A stretch of DNA of 64,000 bases from Clostridia bacterium. Lineage in GTDB: Bacteria > Bacillota > Clostridia > Oscillospirales > CAG-272. Positions 44,430 through 52,110 of this stretch are shown here, in pieces. The stretch spans positions 1 through 64,000 of the forward strand of contig JAGCXA010000060.1 of assembly GCA_017961575.1 (NCBI GenBank), given 5' to 3'. The notes beneath the pieces are model-generated. The model had not been told where the DNA came from, ran no database searches, and saw nothing but the letters and a program-made list of their open reading frames with translations. How positions within the stretch are numbered: the first letter of the stretch is position 1; each line of letters begins with the position of its first letter. The position numbers and the translations under genes are program-made.

Positions 44430-45107
44430 ATGCGAGAAAACCTCAAAAAAGCGGTCTCTTCGCCCCTCTTTCTCCCCGTCGTCGCGGCGCCCGTCCTCTT
44501 CGGACTCGGCGTGCTGCTCCTCCGTATCGGGGACGGGCGCGGGGCATGGTACTATATCCTCTATTTTCTGACGCATACCCTGTCTGCGGCGCTCTTCTTT
44601 TACGGGGCGCACCGCGTCTTTTCCGCTTGTCCGTCGCGGCGGATGCCGCGCGCGCTGACGGCGGCGTTCCCGATCCTGATCTCTCTCTCGGTCTATCACT
44701 TCGCGATCGCCTTCTTCGACGCCTACGCCGTCCAATACGAGGATGGGGCGGCGGCGTTCCTCTACGCCCTGCTCTCGCTCTTCACCGACTCGGTCATAGC
44801 GGAATGGCTCCTGCTTCTGCTCTCGACCCTCGCGGCGTATCTGTTCTTCCTTCGCGGGGAGGACGCGGACGCGCGGACGCCGTCCGCGTGGCTACTGACG
44901 GCGACGCTCTACTTCGCCTATCTGCTCGTGGGGCGGGTGTCGGAATATCTTTCCTACAAGTCTGCGCATCTCGGGATCGCGAACGAGAAGACCACCGTCT
45001 CGTTTCTGCTCTTCGCGGGCTTCGATCTTCTTTTGTCCGCCTTCGGGTATCTCGTCCTTTTCCTTTCGGGCAGAGCCGCCCGGAAAAAGGAGGCGAAGAA
45101 CCGATGA
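44430..45107 (+). CDS. Uncharacterised polytopic membrane protein
   Basis: 225 residues with about six hydrophobic helices (roughly 12-31, 39-58, 75-95, 108-133, 150-170 and 187-210) and short charged loops. No family recognised. The basic C-terminus SGRAARKKEAKNR is probably cytoplasmic. It overlaps the following hydrolase gene by four bases, so the two proteins are made together. Confidence 0.75.
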   Translation: MRENLKKAVSSPLFLPVVAAPVLFGLGVLLLRIGDGRGAWYYILYFLTHTLSAALFFYGAHRVFSACPSRRMPRALTAAFPILISLSVYHFAIAFFDAYAVQYEDGAAAFLYALLSLFTDSVIAEWLLLLLSTLAAYLFFLRGEDADARTPSAWLLTATLYFAYLLVGRVSEYLSYKSAHLGIANEKTTVSFLLFAGFDLLLSAFGYLVLFLSGRAARKKEAKNR

Positions 45108-45877
45108 AGGAAGAGGTCTTTTCGCTCTGGGACGATCCGGGGTCGACGAAGATTCGCTTTTTCCCAGCCAAAAACAAGCGTGGAGACGGCGCCGTCGTGA
45201 TCTTCGCCGGGGGCGGGTATTACTTCCGCGCGCCGCACGAAGAGACCGACTACGCCCGGAAAATGAACGAGTTCGGGCTGAACGCCTTTACGGTCGATTA
45301 CCGGGTCGCCCCCGACCGTTTCCCGCTTCCCCTCCTCGACGCGCGGCGCGCCGTCCGATTCGTGCGGAAAAACGCCGCCCGCTTCGGGATCGACCCGCAT
45401 AAGGTGGCGGCGATGGGTTCGAGCGCCGGGGGGCATCTCGCGGCGCTGCTCTCGACCTGCCGCGCGCCGATCGACGGCGAGGGGGTCGACGAGACCGACC
45501 GGCTTGATTTTACGCCCGACGCCTGTATCCTCTGCTATCCCGTGACCACGCTGTGCGAGGAGCACCGGCACAAGAAGACCGCTTCCAATCTCCTCGGAGA
45601 ACGGGAAAGCGAACTTGCCGCCGCGCTCTCGCCCGACAGGATCGCGGACGAAAGGACGCCGCGCACCTTCATCTGGCACACGGCGAACGACGAACTCGTC
45701 CCGGTCAAGAACTCGCTCCTGTACGCAGAGAGACTGACCTCGCTCGGCGTGCCGGTCGAAATGCACGTCTTCCCCGACGGGCGGCACGGACTCGGGCTTG
45801 CCGAGGATAATCCGCACGTCGCGTGCTGGACGGAACTGCTGAAAAAGTGGTTGGTTCTGAACGGATGGCTGAAATGA
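45104..45877 (+). CDS. Alpha/beta hydrolase (esterase/acetylxylan-esterase-like)
   Basis: 257-residue enzyme of the BD-FAE/dienelactone-like group. The oxyanion-hole loop is FAGGGYYFRAPHEE, the nucleophile elbow GSSAGGHLAALL, the acid is in HTANDELVPVKNS and the histidine in FPDGRHGLGLAE, so the triad is complete. No signal peptide, so it is cytoplasmic and may deacetylate imported oligosaccharides, which is inference. AAAGGAGG upstream supports the ATG at 45104. Confidence 0.88.
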   Translation: MKEEVFSLWDDPGSTKIRFFPAKNKRGDGAVVIFAGGGYYFRAPHEETDYARKMNEFGLNAFTVDYRVAPDRFPLPLLDARRAVRFVRKNAARFGIDPHKVAAMGSSAGGHLAALLSTCRAPIDGEGVDETDRLDFTPDACILCYPVTTLCEEHRHKKTASNLLGERESELAAALSPDRIADERTPRTFIWHTANDELVPVKNSLLYAERLTSLGVPVEMHVFPDGRHGLGLAEDNPHVACWTELLKKWLVLNGWLK

Positions 45878-45881
45878 ACGA

Positions 45882-45910
45882 CGCCGCCTGCCGGGTTTCG
45901 GCAGGCGGCG
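45882..45910. terminator. Hairpin between convergent genes
   Basis: A perfect 12-bp stem CGCCGCCTGCCG (45882-45893) with its complement (45899-45910) and a GGTTT loop. U-tracts are weak on both sides, so it is a probable but not classic terminator. Confidence 0.6.
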
Positions 45911-45951
45911 CTTCGCGCACACGGGGGTTGCTTTTCAGGACGGTTTCACCG

Positions 45952-46500
45952 TCAATTCTTCACGGACGCGGGTGCGTCCGCTTTTTTCGCGCCGCAGAAG
46001 TCGGTGAAGAAGCGGTCGACGCGGCGCGGCAGACGGCGGCGGACCGTGATCGCGCGGACGGTCATCCAAACGAGGAGGATCGCGGGCGGGATCGCCGGGA
46101 CCCAGAAGTTCCGTCCCGGAAACAGGAACGAGACGCCGAGCAGGATCCCGTAAAAGAGCGTCAGCACCGTCAGCCGGGCGAATCCGGCGACGAAAAGCCC
46201 GTAGAGCCGGGATCCGAAGGTCGGCGTCCCGTCGGCGGGATCGTGCGTCAGTTCCCCGCGGATCGCGGCGCCGCCGTCGTGCGGGGTCACCGTGACCGCA
46301 AGGTCGAGACTGCTCTCCGGGGCCGCGCCCTCGCGGACGCGGAGCGTAAAGGTCCCCTTTTCCGGGTCGCTGTCTTTCAGGGTCAGGCGCGCCCGGCGGT
46401 CGCCCTGCGTCGCGTTGAACTCGTCGACGCGCTCCCCGACCGAGCCGAGCAGGGCGTCGGGGGCGGTGACGGTCGTGTAATCAAAGGTCGTTTGTTTCAA
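45952..46500 (-). CDS. Uncharacterised membrane protein
   Basis: 182 residues from a TTG start at 46500, placed after AAGGAACGACGCC. Residues 1-100 are a soluble beta-rich part; two hydrophobic helices follow (about 103-128 and 133-150) with a basic stretch RRRLPRRVDRFF after them. No family recognised. It lies just downstream of the hairpin array at 46589-46900 in its own reading direction. Confidence 0.65.
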   Translation of the reverse strand: MKQTTFDYTTVTAPDALLGSVGERVDEFNATQGDRRARLTLKDSDPEKGTFTLRVREGAAPESSLDLAVTVTPHDGGAAIRGELTHDPADGTPTFGSRLYGLFVAGFARLTVLTLFYGILLGVSFLFPGRNFWVPAIPPAILLVWMTVRAITVRRRLPRRVDRFFTDFCGAKKADAPASVKN

Positions 46501-46588
46501 GGCGTCGTTCCTTTCTTATATACGCACGTTCAGGCACGCGCGTATGCGCGTAAAGCAGTCAACCGTTCCTGCCCCTGTCGTTCCAAAT

Positions 46589-46900
46589 CCGCTCGCAGAG
46601 CGGTATGTAATCCACGCGAAGCGTGGCATGTAATCCGTTCGCAGAACGGCATGTAATCCACCCGAAGGGTGGTATGTAATCCGCCCGCAGGGCGACCGTA
46701 ACCAAGTCTTCCCTTGGAGGGGAAAGCGAGGAACGAACCGCTTGCAGGGCAAGCGGATTACATACCACCCCGCGCGGCGGGGTGGATTACATACGCGCCT
46801 GCGGCGCAATTACATACCGTCCGCGCGGCGGACGGATTACATCCACCCCTCCGGGGTGATTGGGAACGACGGGTCACGTACCAAGCCGCAAGCGGCTTGG
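46589..46900. repeat. Variable-hairpin array with constant word ATGTAAT
   Basis: Left half: ATGTAAT at 46605, 46628, 46651 and 46674, an exact 23-bp period, each separated by CC-4 bases-GCA/GAA-4 complementary bases-GG. The four variable bases (GCTC, ACGC, GTTC, ACCC, GCCC) change and their partners change with them. Right half: the reverse word ATTACAT at 46757, 46786, 46809 and 46836 with arms of 5-9 bp between copies. The two halves point towards each other around a hairpin at 46709-46724. A further 9-bp hairpin is at 46881-46900. Confidence 0.9.
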
Positions 46901-46917
46901 ATTCGGAAACGGAGAGG

Positions 46918-47502
46918 TCATCGAATCAGGACGATGAGGGAGACGAGGAACGCAAGAACCCCGCCGACCGCGCCGATCGACGCGAGATAGATCAGAAGCC
47001 GGATCCGCTCGCGCATCCGCTCCAACCGATCGCAGATGATCCGGGTGCTGTCGCCGAGTTCGGTGCCGAGTACGTCGAGTTGACGCTCGATCTTCTCGTT
47101 TTCCTTTTTCTGCGCGGCAAGCGCGACGCGCCATTCTCCCCCGCCGCCGTTTCCGGCGGCGGCAGCCGGGGCGACGGTCTCCTGCCCCTCCGCGTCGGGC
47201 GTCTCGGGGTAGGGTTCCGCCGGGATCTCGTCGGGGATCTCGCGCCGCCCTTTGGCGAGCAGAGAATCGAGATGCTTGCAGTATTCGGTAAGATGCGCGT
47301 AGCCCTCCGGGGTGATCCCGCGCGCGATGAGCGCGTCGCGCCGTTCGTGCAGGTGCGCCAGGTTGTCGCCCTGCGTCGGTTCTTCGAGAAACGGCGTGAT
47401 CTTTTTCCGGCAGGAGACGCAGAGAGCGCGGTCGGTCCCGCTCCACAGTTCGTCGGTCTCGTTGAAGAAGGTCAGACGGCAGCCGCAGTTCACACAGTTC
47501 AT
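46918..47502 (-). CDS. Zinc-ribbon protein with coiled coil and C-terminal membrane anchor
   Basis: 194 residues. Residues 1-35 form a zinc ribbon (NCVNCGCR...CVSCRKK). The middle is flexible and acidic, residues ~125-165 look like a coiled coil (KKENEKIERQLDVLG), and 168-193 are one membrane helix (IYLASIGAVGGVLAFLVSLIVLI). The zinc ribbon would face the cytoplasm. Function unknown. GGAGGATCT precedes the ATG. Confidence 0.75.
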   Translation of the reverse strand: MNCVNCGCRLTFFNETDELWSGTDRALCVSCRKKITPFLEEPTQGDNLAHLHERRDALIARGITPEGYAHLTEYCKHLDSLLAKGRREIPDEIPAEPYPETPDAEGQETVAPAAAAGNGGGGEWRVALAAQKKENEKIERQLDVLGTELGDSTRIICDRLERMRERIRLLIYLASIGAVGGVLAFLVSLIVLIR

Positions 47503-47550
47503 AGATCCTCCGTCGGGGGTCCTCCCCCGTTCGTCGTTTTTTCATTCTCT

Positions 47551-47580
47551 ATTGTACCACAGTTTTCCCCCGTTTGTCAA
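47551..47580 (-). promoter_or_regulatory. Promoter of the zinc-ribbon membrane gene
   Basis: Minus strand TTGACA (47580-47575), 18-bp spacer, TACAAT (47556-47551). Confidence 0.8.
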
Positions 47581-47669
47581 TCGTCGGAAAGCCCCCGAAA
47601 AGCGTCGGAAAAGCGCCGTAGGAGAACGGTTTTTCGTCTCTTTTCCGTTCGGCGGTTTTTGTGCCGGAT

Positions 47670-47716
47670 GCACAACATATTGTGCCAACTTTAAAAATTT
47701 TTACTATATTTTGCGT
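47670..47716 (+). promoter_or_regulatory. Paired NrdR boxes upstream of nrdD
   Basis: Box 1 is GCACAACATATTGTGC (47670-47685), a near-perfect match to the NrdR consensus; box 2 is TTACTATATTTTGCGT (47701-47716), weaker. Their starts are 31 bp apart, three helical turns, as in known NrdR-controlled operators. They lie just upstream of the nrdD -35 box. The nrdR gene is in this window. Confidence 0.85.
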
Positions 47717-47723
47717 TTTGCTA

Positions 47724-47752
47724 TTGACATCGCTTGCGGGGAATGCTATAAT
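47724..47752 (+). promoter_or_regulatory. Promoter of the nrdD operon
   Basis: TTGACA (47724-47729), 17-bp spacer, TATAAT (47747-47752), a consensus sigma-A promoter directly behind the NrdR boxes. Confidence 0.93.
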
Positions 47753-47906
47753 AGACGCAGTTCCGAAAAAGAGTGAGGGACGCCCGGAAAGTCGACGCGC
47801 GACAGCCGGGAGAAGGAGCGGTCAAAACCGCAGAAATCAAGTGCAGCGACCTGCCGGGTTGCCGCACTTGATTTTATCTAAGGAAAGGAAGAAGGAGCAA
47901 ATTTTT
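47753..47906 (+). promoter_or_regulatory. Structured nrdD leader, possible cis-regulatory RNA
   Basis: A 150-base untranslated leader with three hairpins: CCCGG (47783-47787) with CCGGG (47806-47810) enclosing GTCG/CGAC; GCGGT (47818-47822) with ACCGC (47827-47831); and AATCAAGTGC (47835-47844) with GCACTTGATT (47864-47873), followed by TTATCT. The loop of the third holds another CCGGG (47854-47858) that could pair with 47783-47787 instead, giving two exclusive folds. I cannot match it to a known riboswitch class. Confidence 0.5.
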
Positions 47907-50300
47907 ATGTATCGCGTACAAAAAAGAGACGGCAGTATTGTTGATTTTGACCTGACAAAGATCAGGGACGCCATCGAAAAAGCGTTCATCGCGCAAAATA
48001 AAAACTACGAGGGGAGCGTCATCGACTTTCTTGCCCTGAAAGTGACGGCGGACTTCGAGCCGAAGATCAAAGAGGGGCTGATCCAGGTCGAGGCGATCCA
48101 GGACAGCGCGGAAAACGTGCTCGTGCAGTCGGGCTACGCCGACGTGGCGAAGGCGTATATCCTCTACCGCCGGCAGCGGGAGAAGATCCGCAACACCAAG
48201 AACGCCGTTCTGAACTATAAAGAGATCGTCGACAGTTACCTGAAAGCGATGGACTGGCGCGTGAAAGAGAACTCGACCGTCACCTACTCGGTCGGGGGTC
48301 TGATCCTCTCGAACTCGGGCGCGATCACGGCGAACTACTGGCTCTCCGAGGTCTACTCGGGCGAGATCGAGCGCGCGCACCGCGAGGCGGACATCCACAT
48401 CCACGACCTCTCGATGCTGACCGGGTACTGCGCCGGTTGGTCGCTCAAACAACTGATCCGCGAAGGACTCGGCGGTATCCCCGGCAAGATCTCCTCCTCC
48501 CCTGCCAGCCACCTCTCCACCCTCTGCAACCAGATGGTCAACTTCCTCGGTATCATGCAGAACGAGTGGGCGGGCGCGCAGGCGTTCTCCTCCTTCGACA
48601 CCTACCTCGCTCCTTTCGTCAAGGTGGACAACCTCTCCTATAAAGAAGTGAAGCAGTGCATCCAGAGTTTCGTTTACGGCGTGAACACGCCGTCGCGCTG
48701 GGGCACGCAGGCGCCGTTCACCAACATCACCCTCGACTGGACCATCCCCGCCGACCTGAAAAACGAACCCGCGATCATCGGGGGCAAGGATATGGACTTC
48801 ACCTACGGCGACTGTGAAAAAGAGATGGCGATGGTCAACCGCGCCTTCATCGAGATCATGATCGACGGCGACGCGAACGGGCGCGGCTTCCAGTACCCGA
48901 TCCCGACCTACTCGATCACCCGCGACTTCGACTGGTCGGAGACCGATAACAACAAACTGCTGTTCGAGATGACGGCGAAGTACGGAACCCCGTATTTCTC
49001 GAACTATATCAACAGCGATATGGAACCGAGCGACGTGCGGTCGATGTGCTGCCGTCTGCGGCTCGACCTTCGCGAACTGCGCAAGAAATCGGGCGGCTAC
49101 TTCGGTTCGGGCGAATCGACCGGGTCGATCGGCGTCGTGACCATCAATATGCCGCGGATCGCCTACCTGTCCGCGGACGAGGCGGAGTTCTACTCGCGGC
49201 TTGACCGTCTGATGGATCTGTCGGCGCAGTCCCTGAAAACCAAGCGCGAGGTCATCTCGAAACTGCTGGAAGGCGGGCTGTACCCCTACACGAAACGCTA
49301 TCTCGGCACCTTCGCCAACCACTTCTCGACGATCGGGCTGGTCGGTATGAACGAGGCGTGCCTGAACGCCCGTTGGCTGAACTGCGACCTGACGCACAAA
49401 GCGGCGCAGGAGTTCACGAAGAACGTGCTGAACCATATGCGCGAACGGCTCTCCGACTATCAGGAGAAGTACGGCGACCTCTACAACCTCGAAGCGACGC
49501 CCGCCGAGTCGACCGCCTACCGTCTTGCCAAGCACGACAAGAAGCGGTTCCCCGACATCAAGACGGCGTCGGGCGACTGCGGAACCCCCTACTACACCAA
49601 CAGTTCTCACCTGCCGGTCAGTTTCACCGACGACATCTTCTCGGCGCTTGACATTCAGGACGAGCTGCAAACGCTCTACACGTCGGGTACCGTCTTCCAC
49701 GCCTTCCTCGGTCAGAAGATGACCGACTGGCGCGCGGCGGCGGCGCTCGTGCGGAAGATCGCCGAGAACTACAAACTGCCCTACTACACCATCTCCCCGA
49801 CCTACTCGATCTGCGCCGATCACGGATACCTCGTCGGCGAGCAGTACGTCTGCCCGATCTGCGGCAAGAAAGCCGAGGTTTACAGCCGGATCACCGGATA
49901 CTATCGCCCCGTGCAGAACTGGAACGACGGCAAACGCGAGGAGTTCAAGGAGCGCAAGACCTATATCGTCGACGGACTTGCCAGCCCCGACGAACGCGCG
50001 GCGCGCGCCGCGGCGAAAGCCGAGGAAGCGAAGGTCGGAGCCGAAGCCGCGGCGAAAGCGAAGAGCGGCGTCGCCGACCGTCTGGTCCTCGTGACGACGA
50101 CGAAGTGCCCGAACTGCGCGATCGCCAAACGCCTGATGGAGGCGGCGGGGATCGCCTACACGGCGGTGAACGCCGACGAGGATCCCGCCTACGCGAAGCA
50201 GTACGGCATCCGGCAGGCGCCGACGCTGCTCGTCTTCTCGGGGATGGAAGCCACCCCGCTGGTCGGACTTTCCGCGATCCGCGGTTATCTGAACCAATGA
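47907..50300 (+). CDS. nrdD: Anaerobic ribonucleoside-triphosphate reductase with fused thioredoxin/glutaredoxin-like domain
   Basis: 797 residues. Residues 1-95 are an ATP-cone (VQKRDGSIVDFDLTKIRDAI). The catalytic barrel follows, with the NrdD-type SSSPASHLSTLCNQMVNFLG, GFQYPIPTYSITRDFD and GLVGMNEACLNARW. The C-terminus has a zinc site CADHGYLV...CPICGKKA and the glycyl-radical loop SRITGYYRPVQNWNDGK. After an Ala/Glu/Lys linker (~685-723), residues 724-797 are an extra thioredoxin-fold domain with CPNC at 734-737 and a cis-proline in RQAPTLLV. NrdD proteins normally end at the radical loop. GAAGGAGC precedes the ATG at 47907. Confidence 0.95.
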   Translation: MYRVQKRDGSIVDFDLTKIRDAIEKAFIAQNKNYEGSVIDFLALKVTADFEPKIKEGLIQVEAIQDSAENVLVQSGYADVAKAYILYRRQREKIRNTKNAVLNYKEIVDSYLKAMDWRVKENSTVTYSVGGLILSNSGAITANYWLSEVYSGEIERAHREADIHIHDLSMLTGYCAGWSLKQLIREGLGGIPGKISSSPASHLSTLCNQMVNFLGIMQNEWAGAQAFSSFDTYLAPFVKVDNLSYKEVKQCIQSFVYGVNTPSRWGTQAPFTNITLDWTIPADLKNEPAIIGGKDMDFTYGDCEKEMAMVNRAFIEIMIDGDANGRGFQYPIPTYSITRDFDWSETDNNKLLFEMTAKYGTPYFSNYINSDMEPSDVRSMCCRLRLDLRELRKKSGGYFGSGESTGSIGVVTINMPRIAYLSADEAEFYSRLDRLMDLSAQSLKTKREVISKLLEGGLYPYTKRYLGTFANHFSTIGLVGMNEACLNARWLNCDLTHKAAQEFTKNVLNHMRERLSDYQEKYGDLYNLEATPAESTAYRLAKHDKKRFPDIKTASGDCGTPYYTNSSHLPVSFTDDIFSALDIQDELQTLYTSGTVFHAFLGQKMTDWRAAAALVRKIAENYKLPYYTISPTYSICADHGYLVGEQYVCPICGKKAEVYSRITGYYRPVQNWNDGKREEFKERKTYIVDGLASPDERAARAAAKAEEAKVGAEAAAKAKSGVADRLVLVTTTKCPNCAIAKRLMEAAGIAYTAVNADEDPAYAKQYGIRQAPTLLVFSGMEATPLVGLSAIRGYLNQ

Positions 50301-51205
50301 GCGACTTTTACGACGTTGCGATCGTCGGCGGCGGCCCCGCGGGGCTGACCGCCGGCATCTACGGAGCGCGCGCCGGAAAGCGGGTCCTGCTCTTCGAGCG
50401 CGAAGCGATCGGGGGACAGATCTCGCGGGCGTCGCTCGTCGAGAACTATCCCGGAATCAAAGAGATCAGCGGCGTGGACTATTCCGCCGCGCTCTTCGAG
50501 CAAGCCGAAGGGCTGGGCGTCACGTTCGCCTTCGAGAGCGTGACGGCGATCTCGGGCTCGGTCGGGAACTTTACCGTTACAAGCGACTGTGGGGAGTATC
50601 GGGCGAAAACCGTGATCCTCGCCGTCGGCGCGGCGGCGCGGAAACTCGGCGTCGAGCGCGAAGAGGAACTGACGGGACGGGGCGTTTCCTACTGCGCCGT
50701 CTGCGACGGGGCGTTCTTCCGCGGGAAGACGGTCGCCGTGGTCGGCGGGGGCAACTCCGCGCTCGACGACGCGCTCTATCTCTCGGCGATGGCGGAAAAG
50801 GTGTATCTGATCCACCGCCGCGACGCCTTCCGCGCGGAATCGGCGATGGTCGACAAGATCAAAGCCGAACCGAAGATCGTCGTAAAGACCCCGCGCGTCG
50901 TTTCGGCGCTGCTGGGAGACGGGCAACTTTCCGGGCTTTCGCTCCGCGATCCCGTGACAGGCGCGGAAGAGACGCTTTCGGTCGACGGACTCTTCGTCGC
51001 GATCGGACACTCCCCCGCCGCGGGCGCGTTCGCCTCGCTCGTCGGACTTGACGACGCGGGGTATATCGACGCGAAAGAAGACTGCAAGACGAACGTTCCC
51101 GGTATTTTCACCGCGGGCGACTGCCGGGTCAAGAACGTGCGGCAGTTGACGACGGCTTGCGGGGACGGAGCCGTCGCGGCGTTGGCGGCTTCCGAACTCT
51201 GCTAA
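50297..51205 (+). CDS. trxB: Thioredoxin-reductase-like flavoprotein
   Basis: 302 residues. FAD motif VAIVGGGPAGLTAGIYGARAG, redox pair SYCAVCDG at 133-136, NADPH motif VVGGGNSALDDALYL and C-terminal GIFTAGDCRVKNVRQLTTACGDG, all as in bacterial TrxB. The ATG overlaps the nrdD stop (ATGA). Its position suggests that it reduces the CPNC domain fused to NrdD; a general role in thioredoxin reduction is equally possible. Confidence 0.93.
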   Translation: MSDFYDVAIVGGGPAGLTAGIYGARAGKRVLLFEREAIGGQISRASLVENYPGIKEISGVDYSAALFEQAEGLGVTFAFESVTAISGSVGNFTVTSDCGEYRAKTVILAVGAAARKLGVEREEELTGRGVSYCAVCDGAFFRGKTVAVVGGGNSALDDALYLSAMAEKVYLIHRRDAFRAESAMVDKIKAEPKIVVKTPRVVSALLGDGQLSGLSLRDPVTGAEETLSVDGLFVAIGHSPAAGAFASLVGLDDAGYIDAKEDCKTNVPGIFTAGDCRVKNVRQLTTACGDGAVAALAASELC

Positions 51206-51214
51206 AAGAAAATG

Positions 51215-51243
51215 CGGGCTGTTCCAAAAGAACAGCCCGTTTT
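51215..51243 (+). terminator. Hairpin/terminator between trxB and nrdG
   Basis: CGGGCTGTTC (51215-51224) pairs with GAACAGCCCG (51230-51239), loop CAAAA, then TTTTC. It sits inside the operon, 16 bases before nrdG, and should reduce nrdG expression relative to nrdD. Confidence 0.8.
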
Positions 51244-51258
51244 CACAAAAAGGTAGTT

Positions 51259-51951
51259 ATGAAAATTCAAGGTCTTGAAAAACTGTCGATGGTGGATTAC
51301 GACGGCTACGCCGCCTGCACCGTCTTTTTGTCCGGGTGCAATCTGCGCTGCCCGTTCTGCCAGAACGCGGTGCTGGTCGAATCGGCGCTGCCGGAATTCA
51401 TTTCCGAGGACGAGTTCTTCGCGTTTCTCGAAAAGCGCAAAGGGCTGCTCGACGCGGTGGCGATCACCGGGGGCGAACCGACCCTGCGGCGGGATCTTGC
51501 CGACTTCTGCCGCCGTATCAAGGCGGCGGGCTACCGCGTGAAACTCGACTCGAACGGGACGCGCCCCGCCGTACTGAAAGAACTCGTTGAAAACGGGTTG
51601 GTCGACTATATCGCGATGGACGTGAAATGTCCGCCCGCCGACTACCCCGACCTGATGGGCTGCGACGAGAAAGACCTCGAAGCGATCAAGGAAAGCGTTG
51701 CTTTCTTGAAGACCGCCCCCCTGCCCTACGAGTTCCGGACGACGCTGGTCGACGAACTGCACGACGAGAGGTCGATCCGATCTCTCGGAGAGTTCGTCCG
51801 GGGCGCGCGGGAGTTGTGGCTCCAGAAGTTCGTCGACCGAGGCGGATGCCTGACCGACGGACTGCACGAAGTGCCGTACAAGAGAGCCGAGGCGTACGCG
51901 GAGATCCTTTCGAAGTTCGTCGGGAACGTGGGGTTACGAGGGTACGTGTGA
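51259..51951 (+). CDS. nrdG: Anaerobic ribonucleotide reductase activating protein (radical SAM)
   Basis: 230 residues. The radical SAM cysteines are in SGCNLRCPFCQNA, followed by AITGGEPTLRRDLADF. It uses SAM and a [4Fe-4S] cluster to install the glycyl radical on NrdD. The C-terminal half is longer than in E. coli NrdG (154 residues) and matches the longer type found in many anaerobes. The start at 51259 follows AAAAAGGTAGTT. It lies behind an in-operon terminator-like hairpin. Confidence 0.93.
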   Translation: MKIQGLEKLSMVDYDGYAACTVFLSGCNLRCPFCQNAVLVESALPEFISEDEFFAFLEKRKGLLDAVAITGGEPTLRRDLADFCRRIKAAGYRVKLDSNGTRPAVLKELVENGLVDYIAMDVKCPPADYPDLMGCDEKDLEAIKESVAFLKTAPLPYEFRTTLVDELHDERSIRSLGEFVRGARELWLQKFVDRGGCLTDGLHEVPYKRAEAYAEILSKFVGNVGLRGYV

Positions 51952-51957
51952 TTGTGA

Positions 51958-52107
51958 GCGTTCGCGGGGCGAACGCGCGAGACGTTGCGTGAAACACACA
52001 ACGCGATATGACCCCCGAAAGGTTTTTCGGGGGTCGCGATATATTCTGCGGGCGTTTGCCCGCAGAACGCGATATGCCGCCCGCCGGGGTTGTCCCGGCG
52101 GGCGGCG
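51958..52107. repeat. Variable-hairpin array with constant word GCGATATG (first locus)
   Basis: GCGATATG/A recurs at 52003, 52036 and 52069, an exact 33-bp period. Unit 1 holds a 10-bp stem ACCCCCGAAA with GGTT loop; unit 2 a 10-bp stem TTCTGCGGGC with GTTT loop; the stems are unrelated in sequence, each perfectly paired, and each followed by C before the next word. Unit 3 holds a 12-bp stem (52077-52088 with 52094-52105). A separate 8-bp hairpin GCGTTCGC is at 51958-51976. The last stem may also end nrdG or tgt transcripts. Confidence 0.92.
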
Positions 52108-52110
52108 TGT

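Noticed and set aside
46589..46900. Set of transcription terminators
   Set aside because: Many hairpins in regular spacing with a fixed word and no U-tracts do not fit terminators, though single stems could act so.
47874..50297. 807-codon minus-strand frame opposite nrdD
   Set aside because: Antisense shadow of a well-defined gene.
51958..52107. CRISPR array
   Set aside because: The conserved part is only 8 bases and the variable part is self-complementary, unlike spacers. No cas genes are present.
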